Assembly: GCA_026417155.1 (NCBI GenBank)
Contig: JAOADU010000084.1
Span: forward strand, 1-54,378
Source: Bacteroidales bacterium
GTDB lineage: Bacteria; Bacteroidota; Bacteroidia; Bacteroidales; GWA2-32-17
Direction: 5' to 3'
Length of the DNA: 54,378 nucleotides
Shown here: piece after piece, positions 16,988 through 25,215 of the stretch
How the letters are laid out: each line of letters begins with the position of its first letter
Numbering within the stretch: position 1 is the stretch's first letter
Notes under the pieces: generated by a model
Seen by the model: the letters and a program-made list of their open reading frames with translations, nothing else
What the model was told of the DNA's origin: nothing
The model's database searches: none
Made by a program: the position numbers and the translations under genes

Positions 16988-17905
16988 ATGAAAATTTTAG
17001 TAGCAACCGAAAAACCGTTTGCCAAAATAGCCGTCGATGGCATTCGTAAAGTCGTAGAAGATGCTGGTTATCAGCTTGTCCTTCTCGAAAAATACACCGA
17101 CAAAAATCAGCTATTATCGGCAGTTGCCGATGCAGATGCATTAATAGTTCGTAGCGATAAAGCCGATGCACAAGTTATTGAATCAGCAAAAAACTTAAAA
17201 ATCATTGTTCGTGCCGGTGCCGGTTATGACAATATAGACCTGCCAGCAGCAACAGCCAAAGGAATTGTTGTTATGAATACCCCCGGTCAAAATTCCAATG
17301 CCGTTGCCGAATTAGCTATAGGCATGATGATTTTTATGGCTCGCGGACAATTTAAAGGAATTTCCGGTACCGAACTAAAAGGAAAAAAACTTGGCATACA
17401 TGCCTACGGATATGTCGGAAAAGCTGTTGCTACTATTGCTAAAGGTTTTGGTATGGATATTTATGCTTTCGATCCTTTTATTTCCAACGATATTATGATA
17501 AATGATCAGGTAAAGCCTGTTGCTTCAGTCGAAGAATTGTACAAGATTAGCGACTACTTATCGTTACATATTCCGGCAAATGAAAAAACAAAAAAATCTA
17601 TCCATTACGAATTATTATCCTTACTGCCCAAAGGTGCTACCTTGGTAAATACAGCACGAAAAGAAGTGATTTGCGAAGAATCGTTAAAAAAGATGTTCGA
17701 AACGCGCGAAGACTTTAAATATGTTTCGGATGTTGCTCCCGATTGTCATAATGAATTGCTCAAATACGAACATCGTTACTACTCTACACCCAAGAAACAA
17801 GGAGCCGAAACTGCCGAAGCCAATATCAATGCAGGAATCGCAGCTGCTAAACAAATAGTTGCTTTCTTTAAACATGGCGATAAAACATTTCAGGTTAACA
17901 AATAA
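16988..17905 (+). CDS. serA: D-3-phosphoglycerate dehydrogenase, short Bacteroidota type
   Basis: A 305-residue NAD-dependent D-2-hydroxyacid dehydrogenase, much shorter than E. coli SerA because it has no C-terminal ACT domain, so serine feedback control of the usual kind is unlikely. The substrate domain holds VRAGAGYDNID; the nucleotide-binding loop (about 134-147) reads LGIHAYGYVGKAV instead of the usual GxGxxG. The active-site Arg is in LVNTARKEVI (about 221). The usual catalytic His, in TPHxGA of the family, is a Lys here (STPKKQGAETAEAN, about 266-279), which I believe is common in the Bacteroidota version. It should catalyse the first step of serine synthesis. DUF1015 follows 15 bases later; serC is not present in the window. 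Confidence 0.85.
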   Translation: MKILVATEKPFAKIAVDGIRKVVEDAGYQLVLLEKYTDKNQLLSAVADADALIVRSDKADAQVIESAKNLKIIVRAGAGYDNIDLPAATAKGIVVMNTPGQNSNAVAELAIGMMIFMARGQFKGISGTELKGKKLGIHAYGYVGKAVATIAKGFGMDIYAFDPFISNDIMINDQVKPVASVEELYKISDYLSLHIPANEKTKKSIHYELLSLLPKGATLVNTARKEVICEESLKKMFETREDFKYVSDVAPDCHNELLKYEHRYYSTPKKQGAETAEANINAGIAAAKQIVAFFKHGDKTFQVNK

Positions 17906-17910
17906 TAAAA

Positions 17911-17916
17911 AGGAGG
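17911..17916 (+). promoter_or_regulatory. Strong Shine-Dalgarno site before the DUF1015 gene
   Basis: AGGAGG, a perfect anti-16S core match, lies 4 bases before the ATG at 17921. Most genes in this window have no such site, which is usual for Bacteroidota, so this one stands out. Confidence 0.7.
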
Positions 17917-17920
17917 AACT

Positions 17921-19168
17921 ATGGCAATATTAAAACCATTTAAAGGATTACGACCACCCAAGCATATTGCAAAAGACATGGCAGCACGTCCATACGATGT
18001 GCTCAATTCGCAAGAAGCACGCGAAGAAGCAAAGGGCAATCCCTATTCACTCTTACATATCACAAAACCCGAAATTGATTTGCCCGAACATATAGACGAA
18101 CATGACGAACAAGTTTACCAAAAAGCCAAAGAAAATTTCGAAAAATTTTTACAAAACGGTTGGTTAGTACAAGACCCCGATGAATATTTATACATTTATG
18201 CTCAAACGATGAACGGACGTACTCAATACGGACTTGTAGGTTGTGCCGGTGTTGACGATTACCTTAATGGTGTAATTAAAAGACACGAGCTCACTCGAAA
18301 AGATAAAGAAGAAGACCGCATGAAACATGTGCGGATTACCAATGCAAATATGGAGCCCGTATTTTTTTCGTATCGTGCCGTACCCGAAATTGATGCTATT
18401 GTAGAAAATATCGTTAAAACACAACAACCCGAATACGATTTCGTAACTACTGACAATGTAGGACACCATTTCTGGGTAGTACGCGACAAACAAACTATAC
18501 AAAAGCTAGTTGACTTATTTGCTCAAATACCCTACACCTATGTTGCCGATGGACATCATCGAACAGCTGCTGCCGCATTAGTGGGAAAAGAAAAACGCGA
18601 ACAACATCCTAATTATACCGGTAACGAAGAATTTAACTACTTTCTGGCTGTTCATTTCCCCGATAATCAACTCAATATTATTGATTATAATCGCGTAGTA
18701 AAAGATTTAAACGGATTGACCCCTCAGCAATTTATCGAAAAACTTAAAGAAAAATTTATTATCGAAGAAAAAGGTACCGAAATTTATAAACCTACGCATC
18801 TGCATAATTTTTCGATGTATCTTGAAGGAAAATGGTATTCGCTCGAAGCCAAACCCGGCACGTACGACGACAACGATCCTATTGGTGTGCTCGATGTTAC
18901 CATATTGAGCCGTTATGTACTCGACGAAATTTTGGGTATTAAAGATTTAAGAACCGACAAACGAATAGATTTCGTTGGAGGAATACGCGGTTTAGGAGAA
19001 CTAAAAAAACGTGTCGATTCGGGCGAAATGAAAGTAGCCTTTGCTTTATATCCCGTTACAATGAAACAACTCATTGATATTGCCGACACCGGTAACATTA
19101 TGCCCCCAAAAACCACATGGTTTGAACCTAAACTGAGAAGCGGATTAGTTGTTCATTTGCTCGACTAA
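17921..19168 (+). CDS. DUF1015 family protein (COG4198)
   Basis: A 415-residue cytosolic protein covering the whole DUF1015 family. The N-terminus ILKPFKGLRPPKHIAKDMAARPYDVLN contains the family's Arg-Pro-Tyr-Asp motif, and the signature VADGHHRTAAA is at about 208. Function is not established. The DGHHR motif recalls the ParB/sulfiredoxin-type fold of free serine kinases (SerK, SbnI), and in Bacteroidota this gene is commonly next to serA and serC, as here next to serA. A part in serine or phosphoserine metabolism is therefore a reasonable hypothesis, not a finding. Translation starts from a strong Shine-Dalgarno site 15 bases after serA. Confidence 0.85.
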   Translation: MAILKPFKGLRPPKHIAKDMAARPYDVLNSQEAREEAKGNPYSLLHITKPEIDLPEHIDEHDEQVYQKAKENFEKFLQNGWLVQDPDEYLYIYAQTMNGRTQYGLVGCAGVDDYLNGVIKRHELTRKDKEEDRMKHVRITNANMEPVFFSYRAVPEIDAIVENIVKTQQPEYDFVTTDNVGHHFWVVRDKQTIQKLVDLFAQIPYTYVADGHHRTAAAALVGKEKREQHPNYTGNEEFNYFLAVHFPDNQLNIIDYNRVVKDLNGLTPQQFIEKLKEKFIIEEKGTEIYKPTHLHNFSMYLEGKWYSLEAKPGTYDDNDPIGVLDVTILSRYVLDEILGIKDLRTDKRIDFVGGIRGLGELKKRVDSGEMKVAFALYPVTMKQLIDIADTGNIMPPKTTWFEPKLRSGLVVHLLD

Positions 19169-19185
19169 TGATACAAAAATTATCG

Positions 19186-19193
19186 TAAATTTG
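19186..19193 (+). promoter_or_regulatory. -7 box upstream of the yggS-like gene
   Basis: TAAATTTG, an exact TAnnTTTG match, directly before the hairpin at 19194-19215. If used, the transcript would begin inside the 5' arm of that hairpin. Confidence 0.45.
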
Positions 19194-19222
19194 TCCCCGA
19201 TTGCATAATCGGGGATTTTTTT
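19194..19222 (+). terminator. Intrinsic terminator hairpin abutting the yggS-like start codon
   Basis: Perfect 8-bp stem CCCCGATT / AATCGGGG with a GCAT loop (plus an outer T-A pair), followed by seven T residues that run straight into the ATG at 19223. It most simply ends the serA-DUF1015 transcript, but its position leaves the next gene almost no leader. Confidence 0.8.
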
Positions 19223-19897
19223 ATGAATTATATTCAAGAAAATATTGAAAAATTACGTCAACAAATTCCTCCTTACGTAACTATTGTTGCTGTAAGCAAA
19301 ACACATTCTGTTCAATCAATTGAGGAAGCATATAGGGCAGGAATCAGCATTTTTGGAGAAAACAAAGTACAAGAACTAGTTCAGAAAGCCAAAACAATTT
19401 CCCAACCCGTGCAATGGCATATGATTGGACATTTGCAAACAAATAAAGTAAAAACACTTTTACCACACGTTACACTGATACATTCGTTAGATTCGCTTAA
19501 ATTAGCCAAAGAAATTAACAAAGAATCTCAAAAAATTCAAAAAATTACACCCTGCTTGTTACAAGTACATATAGCAAAAGAAGAAACAAAATTCGGTTTT
19601 GATGAATACGAACTTTCTTCCTTCTTAAACAATCCCGATTTGCCAAATCTATCTCATATAAAAATTTGTGGATTGATGGGAATGGCAACTTTTACCGATG
19701 ATACAGTGCAAATACGAAAAGAATTCAGTACACTCAGAAAATTGTTTGACAAACTAAAAACAACATATTTTGCAAATAACCCCGACTTTAAAGAATTATC
19801 TATGGGTATGTCAAACGATTTCAAAATTGCCATCGACGAAGGAAGTACAATGATACGTGTAGGATCTATCATTTTTGGGCAAAGAAATTATACATAA
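19223..19897 (+). CDS. YggS/PLPBP family PLP-binding protein
   Basis: A 224-residue single-domain alanine-racemase-fold protein of the PLPBP (YggS, ProsC) family, which binds pyridoxal phosphate and takes part in vitamin B6 and amino-acid balance without a known enzyme activity. The PLP lysine is K26 in IVAVSKTH. Other family marks are FGENKVQELVQKA, WHMIGHLQTNKVK, GLMGMATF, and the C-terminal phosphate-binding LSMGMSNDFKIAI and GSTMIRVGSIIFGQR. Length is normal. Another B6 gene, pdxH, is in the same window but far away. A terminator hairpin sits immediately before its ATG. Confidence 0.95.
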   Translation: MNYIQENIEKLRQQIPPYVTIVAVSKTHSVQSIEEAYRAGISIFGENKVQELVQKAKTISQPVQWHMIGHLQTNKVKTLLPHVTLIHSLDSLKLAKEINKESQKIQKITPCLLQVHIAKEETKFGFDEYELSSFLNNPDLPNLSHIKICGLMGMATFTDDTVQIRKEFSTLRKLFDKLKTTYFANNPDFKELSMGMSNDFKIAIDEGSTMIRVGSIIFGQRNYT

Positions 19898-19971
19898 ATA
19901 CATAAACAAAGAAAAAATTTGGTTATCATTGCAAAAAATATGAAAAAATATTTTTCTGTTAAAAAATTTAT

Positions 19972-19979
19972 TATTTTTG
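19972..19979 (+). promoter_or_regulatory. -7 box of the lipoprotein gene at 20023
   Basis: TATTTTTG, an exact TAnnTTTG match, 43 bases before the ATG. The -33 region reads TTTTTC and is weak. Confidence 0.5.
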
Positions 19980-20022
19980 TGCAACAGAAAGATGAAAATT
20001 GAGAAATAAAAACTAAGGCTAT

Positions 20023-20919
20023 ATGAAATTTAAAAGCAAGATTTTAAGCACTTTAGTTATTTTTATTATAGGTGCAATAACTTTACTTACAACTAGCTGT
20101 GGTGGCGATAAATCAAATGTTGACAATCAATTAGACGACTCGCTCAGCACAAGCGATGAGTTCAATAAAGCAAAGCAAGTAATATATGGCATACCATCGC
20201 CAATAGAAACCGCAATGCTTATGAAACGTGCCGGTGCTAAATACAATCAGGATTATCTCAATCCTCTTAGCAACTTGCCCAACTACACGACAACCAAAAG
20301 CATGGCGTTGAACTTAGGCGTATATAGTGCCGATTTAAGCTTTGCCAGCATGTTCGACCAATCCCAAGCCAGCATTAAATACTTATCTGCTACCAAAAAA
20401 CTCGCCGACGACTTAGGAATATTAAATGCTATTGACAAATCTATCATTACACGAATGGAAAATAATATCAATAATCGCGACAGTGTAATGGAAATTATTA
20501 GCGAAACATTTATGAACTCCAACTCATTTCTCAAAGAAAACGACCGTGGCGAAATTGCTGCTATCATTCTAACCGGTGGTTGGCTCGAAGGATTATACAT
20601 TGGCATACAAATTGTAAAGAATACTTCACAAAACAAAGAATTAATGGAACGTATTGCCGATCAAAGACTTTCGCTTAACACATTAATAAGCCTGCTCAAT
20701 GAATATAAAAGCGATCCCAATGTACAGTCCATACTTCCCGACATGGAACGCTTAAAAAAAGTATTTGATAAAATACAAACTTCATCTACCAAAATGGAAG
20801 TAGTAGAAAAAGACGGCAAAAACATTATTACTTCTACTTCGGAAATAAAATTTACACCCGAAGTGTTTGAAGAATTAGCTGCTGTTGTAACAGAAATTAG
20901 GTCTAACATTATTAAATAA
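20023..20919 (+). CDS. Uncharacterised lipoprotein
   Basis: A 298-residue protein with a lipoprotein signal (hydrophobic residues 8-22, then TTSC with Cys26 as the lipidation site, followed by GGDKS). The mature part is mostly helical and acidic, with an ADDLGIL helix near 130 and a C-terminal region about 215-298 (LLNEYKSDPNVQSILPDMERLKKVFDKI) likely to form helices. I cannot name a family. It is followed 10 bases later by a second exported protein, and the pair probably works together at the envelope. There is no T9SS tail. Confidence 0.75.
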   Translation: MKFKSKILSTLVIFIIGAITLLTTSCGGDKSNVDNQLDDSLSTSDEFNKAKQVIYGIPSPIETAMLMKRAGAKYNQDYLNPLSNLPNYTTTKSMALNLGVYSADLSFASMFDQSQASIKYLSATKKLADDLGILNAIDKSIITRMENNINNRDSVMEIISETFMNSNSFLKENDRGEIAAIILTGGWLEGLYIGIQIVKNTSQNKELMERIADQRLSLNTLISLLNEYKSDPNVQSILPDMERLKKVFDKIQTSSTKMEVVEKDGKNIITSTSEIKFTPEVFEELAAVVTEIRSNIIK

Positions 20920-20929
20920 CCAGGGAGCT

Positions 20930-21394
20930 ATGAAAAAAATATTTGTAACTGCAATCATCGTAATCGTAGCAATGACTATAACAAATGTAGCTTCGGCTCA
21001 ATGTAAAAATTTTGCCAAAAAAATATGTAAGTTGGAGTTGCTCCCTTATGTTCACGATGGTATCTACAACGCTACCGTGTTGAGCGAAGGCGAAACTGCC
21101 GAATTGTATAAAACATTCTATGCCGGACAAGAATACAGAGTTACCGTATGCGGCGATGAAAATCTTCCGCCTATTCAATTTCAGGTTCTCGATGCCGAAC
21201 GCAATGTATTATACGACAATAAAAAACATAATTACGCCAAAAGTTGGGATTTTAAGTTACAATCAAGTAAACAACTTATAATATCCATACAAGTTCAAAC
21301 TTCCGATGAATTGACAGATCAAATTCTTAGTGGTTGTGTAGCTGTACTGGTTGGCTTTATGAATATTGAAAATACGTTCAATCAGAACAAGTAA
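20930..21394 (+). CDS. Uncharacterised secreted protein
   Basis: A 154-residue protein with a signal peptide (about 1-24, ending ASAQ) and a small beta-rich domain. The mature region starts CKNFAKKICKLELLPYVHDG and continues ELYKTFYAGQEYRVTVCGDE, PIQFQVLDAERNVLYDN and ISIQVQTS; four cysteines (25, 33, about 84 and about 137) could form disulfides in the periplasm. I do not recognise the family. It is translated 10 bases after the lipoprotein stop and has a GGGAG sequence just before its ATG. A terminator follows, overlapping the uvrA 3' end. Confidence 0.75.
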   Translation: MKKIFVTAIIVIVAMTITNVASAQCKNFAKKICKLELLPYVHDGIYNATVLSEGETAELYKTFYAGQEYRVTVCGDENLPPIQFQVLDAERNVLYDNKKHNYAKSWDFKLQSSKQLIISIQVQTSDELTDQILSGCVAVLVGFMNIENTFNQNK

Positions 21395-21421
21395 AACAAT
21401 ACATATCCATAATTTTTTATT

Positions 21422-24199
21422 TTAAACTGTCCTATTCGAGGGCAGTTTTTTTATTTTACTTTTTAAATATTGTCCTGTAATTGAATTTTCTACTTTTACA
21501 ATCTCTTCGGGCAAACCACATGCTACAATATAACCTCCATTTTCTCCACCACCTGGTCCTAAATCTATAATCCAATCAGCACTTTTTATTATATCTAAAT
21601 GGTGTTCGATAACTACTACCGTATGATGATATTGTACCAGTTTGTTTAATGCTTTTAACAACATCTGAACATCATGCAAATGCAATCCCGTACTAGGTTC
21701 ATCAAAAATAAACAAGGTATGGTGTTTTGCGGGTTGGCTTAAAAATAAAGCTAATTTTAACCGTTGTGCTTCCCCTCCGCTTAAAGTAGACGTAGATTGC
21801 CCTAACGTTAAATAACCTAAACCTACTTCTTGCAATATGCAAAGCTTATTAGCAATAGATTTTTCAAGAGTTCCATCGCTTGCAGAAAAGAAAGTTATTG
21901 CTTCGTCAACGGTCATATCGAGCAAATCAGAAATAGATTTGCCTTTGTATTCTATTTCCAATATTTCGGGTTTAAAACGTTTTCCTTGGCAAGCTTCGCA
22001 AACTAATTTCACATCGGCTAAAAACTGCATATCTACGGTTAAATACCCTTCGCCTTTGCATTCTTCGCAACGCCCCCCTTCAATATTAAATGAAAAGTAC
22101 GATGGTTTTAATTTTAATTTTTTAGCTAAGGGTAATTCGCTGTAAAACAATCGCAAATCATCATAAATTTTTAAATATGTTAGTGCATTGGAACGAGTAG
22201 AACGTCCTATTGGATTCTGATCAATTAATTGTACATCTTCAACTTTATCAACATCACCCAAAAGCTCACGAAAACCTGTTGTTTTTTGTATCTTTCCAAG
22301 TTTTCTTTGAATGGCAGTGTATAATATGTCGGTTATTAATGATGACTTGCCCGACCCACTAACTCCGGTTACAACTGTTAAAACTTGCAAAGGTATTGTT
22401 ACATCTATATGTTTTAAGTTATTCAAATATGCATCTTTTACTGTAATTGAATATTTCCATGTTTTTCGGCGTTCTGGCAAAGCAATAGACAATTCTTGTC
22501 GTAAATATTTTGCAGTCAAACTTTCTGAATTTTTACACAAAAGGTCTGGGCTTCCAGAAAAAACAATTTCCCCTCCTTTGTGCCCAGCTAATGGACCAAC
22601 ATCTATTATATAATCGGCAGATCGTATTATTTCCTCATCGTGTTCTACTACTACTACCGTATTCCCTATATCTCTCAGATGAAATAGAGATTTTAGTAAT
22701 TGGTGCGTGTCATAAGGATGAAGACCAATGGTAGGCTCGTCGAGAATGTATAACGAACCTACTAAACTGCTTCCCAAAGAAGTAGATAAGTGGACACGTT
22801 GTGATTCTCCTCCCGATAATGTTGCAGAACTTCTATTGAGAGTAAGATAGCTCAAACCTACGTTGATTAAAAATTGTAATCTTGTTTTTATTTCAATAAG
22901 CAACCGCTCGGCAACTGCATAATCATGCTTTCCTAATTTTAAATTATCAAACCATAAAAATAATTCACTAATGGGCATCATGAGCAATTCACCTAAACTT
23001 TTCCCTTGTATTTTAACATTTTCTGTCTCTGGTTTTAGTCGTTTCCCTTTGCAAGTAGGACACAGTGTTTTCCCTCTATAACGCGACAAAAGTACACGAT
23101 ATTGAATTTTGTATAAATTGCTTTTTAAAAAATTAAAAAAATCATTTATCCCTTCAAAATACTGGCTACCATTCCATAAATATTCTTTCTCTTTATCCGT
23201 AAGCTGATAATATGGTGAATGAATAGGAAAATTAACTTTATGAGCATTATGAATAAATTGCCATTTCCATTCCTGTAATGTTTCTCCTTTCCAGCAAGCC
23301 ACAGCGTCGTCGTAAACTGATAATGATTGGTTGGGTATTACCAAATCTTCATCAATACCGATTGTTTGTCCAAATCCTTCGCATGTGGGGCATGCCCCAG
23401 CCGGACTATTAAAATTAAACATTTGCGGGTGAGGTTCTTCAAATATCATTCCACCCGATTCAAATTTATTAGAAAATGTTTCTATTTGCCATTTTCCGTT
23501 CCTTTGTATCCCCACAATACATTCTCCTCGCCCTTCAAAAAAAGCCGTTTCAATTGAATCGGCAAGTCTGTTTAAAATTTCTTTATCATGGCAAAATTCA
23601 AATCGATCTAATACAATTGCAAAAGGCTCATCATGCTTTATTGATTCGAGCTTTTCAATAGAATTATTTATAAACGCTCTTGTATAGCCCTGTTCTATAT
23701 AATACTGAACTGATAGTCCGTTTTGCGAATGAAAGCCAATAAATCCCATTAAATGAGCATCTTGATGACAAATAAAATCGAGCACATCGGCAACTGTATG
23801 TTTTTTTACTTCTTTACCATTTATGGGTGAGTATGTTTTACCAATCCGAGCATACAAGAGCTTTAAATATTCGTATATTTCTGTAGAAGTCCCAACCGTA
23901 GAGCGAGGATTTGTAGTTATTGTTTTTTGTTCTATCGCAATAGCAGGAGGAATTCCCGATATAAAATCTACTTCGGGTTTGGGCAATCGTGTTAGAAACT
24001 GCCGCGCATAAGACGAAAGACTTTCGATATAACGACGTTGTCCTTCAATAAATAAAGTATCGAAAGCTAATGATGATTTTCCGCTTCCCGAAACACCCGT
24101 AATTATGACTAATTTTTGATGAGGAATTTCAACATCTATGTTTTTTAAATTGTTTACTCGTGCTCCTTTAATAATAATTTTATCGTTTAATCGCTGCAT
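21422..24199 (-). CDS. uvrA: Excinuclease ABC subunit A
   Basis: A 925-residue UvrA, the damage-sensing ATPase of nucleotide excision repair that loads UvrB. Both ABC modules are complete: Walker A GVSGSGKSSLAFDT (about 34), signature LSGGESQRVHLS, Walker B ILDEPTIGLH; then GVSGSGKSSLITD (about 620), LSGGEAQRLKLA and FIFDEPSTGLH. The C-terminal zinc finger is intact (CEEC and CEAC around 715-740). The first zinc module is odd: the CPTC of PAGACPTCEGFG is present, but the preceding CxxC pair of E. coli UvrA is replaced by a cysteine-free stretch. I believe many Bacteroidota UvrAs share this. Its last codons lie within a plus-strand terminator. Confidence 0.95.
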   Translation of the reverse strand: MQRLNDKIIIKGARVNNLKNIDVEIPHQKLVIITGVSGSGKSSLAFDTLFIEGQRRYIESLSSYARQFLTRLPKPEVDFISGIPPAIAIEQKTITTNPRSTVGTSTEIYEYLKLLYARIGKTYSPINGKEVKKHTVADVLDFICHQDAHLMGFIGFHSQNGLSVQYYIEQGYTRAFINNSIEKLESIKHDEPFAIVLDRFEFCHDKEILNRLADSIETAFFEGRGECIVGIQRNGKWQIETFSNKFESGGMIFEEPHPQMFNFNSPAGACPTCEGFGQTIGIDEDLVIPNQSLSVYDDAVACWKGETLQEWKWQFIHNAHKVNFPIHSPYYQLTDKEKEYLWNGSQYFEGINDFFNFLKSNLYKIQYRVLLSRYRGKTLCPTCKGKRLKPETENVKIQGKSLGELLMMPISELFLWFDNLKLGKHDYAVAERLLIEIKTRLQFLINVGLSYLTLNRSSATLSGGESQRVHLSTSLGSSLVGSLYILDEPTIGLHPYDTHQLLKSLFHLRDIGNTVVVVEHDEEIIRSADYIIDVGPLAGHKGGEIVFSGSPDLLCKNSESLTAKYLRQELSIALPERRKTWKYSITVKDAYLNNLKHIDVTIPLQVLTVVTGVSGSGKSSLITDILYTAIQRKLGKIQKTTGFRELLGDVDKVEDVQLIDQNPIGRSTRSNALTYLKIYDDLRLFYSELPLAKKLKLKPSYFSFNIEGGRCEECKGEGYLTVDMQFLADVKLVCEACQGKRFKPEILEIEYKGKSISDLLDMTVDEAITFFSASDGTLEKSIANKLCILQEVGLGYLTLGQSTSTLSGGEAQRLKLALFLSQPAKHHTLFIFDEPSTGLHLHDVQMLLKALNKLVQYHHTVVVIEHHLDIIKSADWIIDLGPGGGENGGYIVACGLPEEIVKVENSITGQYLKSKIKKLPSNRTV
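21424..21452 (+). terminator. Terminator for the 20023-21394 gene pair
   Basis: Stem AAACTGTCC (21424-21432) / GGGCAGTTT (21440-21448), nine pairs including one G-U, 7-base loop, then a T-run to 21452. The hairpin lies entirely within the last codons and stop of the convergent uvrA gene, and only the plus strand has a T-tail. Confidence 0.8.
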
Positions 24200-24216
24200 A
24201 AATGGAATAATATTTG

Positions 24217-24224
24217 CAAAGGTA
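24217..24224 (-). promoter_or_regulatory. -7 box of uvrA
   Basis: TACCTTTG on the minus strand, an exact TAnnTTTG match, 17 bases before the uvrA ATG. It is back to back with the promoter of the plus-strand sigma factor gene. Confidence 0.5.
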
Positions 24225-24228
24225 ATGA

Positions 24229-24258
24229 TTGATTTTTGAAACTTTATTTGTATATTTG
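24229..24258 (+). promoter_or_regulatory. Promoter of the first ECF sigma factor gene
   Basis: TTG at 24229-24231 and TATATTTG at 24251-24258, 19 bases apart, match the housekeeping Bacteroidota consensus. The ATG is at 24323, giving a leader of about 58 bases. Confidence 0.6.
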
Positions 24259-24298
24259 CGTAGAAATAATTAAAACCAGCTGCCTATTGAAAATTTTT

Positions 24299-24321
24299 AC
24301 CACTTGAACTAAAAAAGTGGT
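24299..24321 (+). promoter_or_regulatory. Hairpin at the start of the first ECF sigma factor
   Basis: Seven-base arms ACCACTT (24299-24305) and AAGTGGT (24315-24321) flank a 9-base loop, ending one base before the ATG at 24323. The helix would cover the ribosome-docking region and could limit translation. Function is inferred from position only. Confidence 0.45.
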
Positions 24322-24322
24322 T

Positions 24323-24910
24323 ATGAAAACAAATCATTTATCCGATAGTGAGCTCATTAAAGCTTACTTATCGGGAAACGAGGCAGCCGTTGTAGAAATT
24401 ATTAATCGTTACAAGAGAAAAGTTTATACCTACATCTATTACAGAATAAAAAATAAAGAAAAATGCGCCGATATTTTTCAGGAAACTTTTATTAAAGTTT
24501 TTAGCTCAATTAAAGAAAACAAATACAACGATGATGGCAAATTCATTGCCTGGATAATAAGAATTGCTCATAATTTAATTGTTGATTACATTCGCAAAGA
24601 AGATAGATTAAAAACAATTGCTTTAGACAACTATGATTACGATTTATTAAATAATAAGAAATTGAGCGATGTTCATACTGAAAACAAAATTATTAAAGAA
24701 GAAATACATCATGACATACGAAACCTTCTGGATTATTTACCTCCATCTCAGAAAGAGGTTGTAGTTATGCGTTTTTTCTTAGGAATGAGCTTTAAAGAAA
24801 TTGCTGAAATAACAAATGTAAGTATTAACACTGCTCTTGGTAGAATGCGATATGCACTCATTAACTTAAAAAAATTAATTGCACAATATCATATAGAAGT
24901 TGTTGAATAA
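24323..24910 (+). CDS. ECF-type RNA polymerase sigma factor (first)
   Basis: A 195-residue sigma-70 family protein with only regions 2 and 4. Region 2 covers about residues 8-95 (ELIKAYLSGNEAAVVEIINRY, then CADIFQETFIKVF for -10 recognition and FIAWIIRIAHNLIVDYIRK). Region 4 covers about 128-185 (LLDYLPPSQKEVVVMRFFLGMSFKEIAEITNVSINTALGRMRYAL), a clear -35-binding helix-turn-helix. No anti-sigma gene of the FecR kind follows; instead there is a 56-residue acidic protein and a rubredoxin. I start at ATG 24323; a GTG six bases earlier sits inside a hairpin arm. Target genes are unknown. Confidence 0.9.
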   Translation: MKTNHLSDSELIKAYLSGNEAAVVEIINRYKRKVYTYIYYRIKNKEKCADIFQETFIKVFSSIKENKYNDDGKFIAWIIRIAHNLIVDYIRKEDRLKTIALDNYDYDLLNNKKLSDVHTENKIIKEEIHHDIRNLLDYLPPSQKEVVVMRFFLGMSFKEIAEITNVSINTALGRMRYALINLKKLIAQYHIEVVE

Positions 24911-24973
24911 CCATTTTTTATTACAATATTTTTTTTATTTATCCGTTTTCTATTAGGTAAATGTAAATTGCCT

Positions 24974-25144
24974 ATGAATATTTCTACTTTTCTGTATTCT
25001 TACGATAATACTAATTTTGAAAATGAAGAAAACGATGAACACGTTTTTGATGATATTATTTGTTTATCAGATTTTTATTTAGATCCACCGGAAAATTTAG
25101 TAAAAGATACTATTAAATTAGTATTAAATCTTTCGGACAAATAA
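24974..25144 (+). CDS. Small acidic protein after the ECF sigma factor
   Basis: A 56-residue frame, MNISTFLYSYDNTNF at the start, then an Asp/Glu-rich middle (ENEENDEHVFDD) and a probable C-terminal helix (DPPENLVKDTIKLVLNL). No signal peptide or TM segment. It lies 63 bases after the sigma factor stop and before rubredoxin on the same strand, and its codon use matches its neighbours, so I think it is real. I recognise no family. Given its place, a small sigma-factor-binding protein is one possibility; nothing in the sequence proves it. Confidence 0.55.
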   Translation: MNISTFLYSYDNTNFENEENDEHVFDDIICLSDFYLDPPENLVKDTIKLVLNLSDK

Positions 25145-25215
25145 GTTTTTTTGTAATTTTATGGTAATTTTAACCTAATCTCATTCAGAGAGAGTGAATT
25201 TTTATTCTTTTTATC

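Noticed and set aside
24974-25144. Degenerate remnant of an anti-sigma gene instead of an intact small gene.
   Set aside because: The frame is intact with a normal start and stop and sensible composition; there is no leftover FecR-like or zinc anti-sigma sequence on either side.
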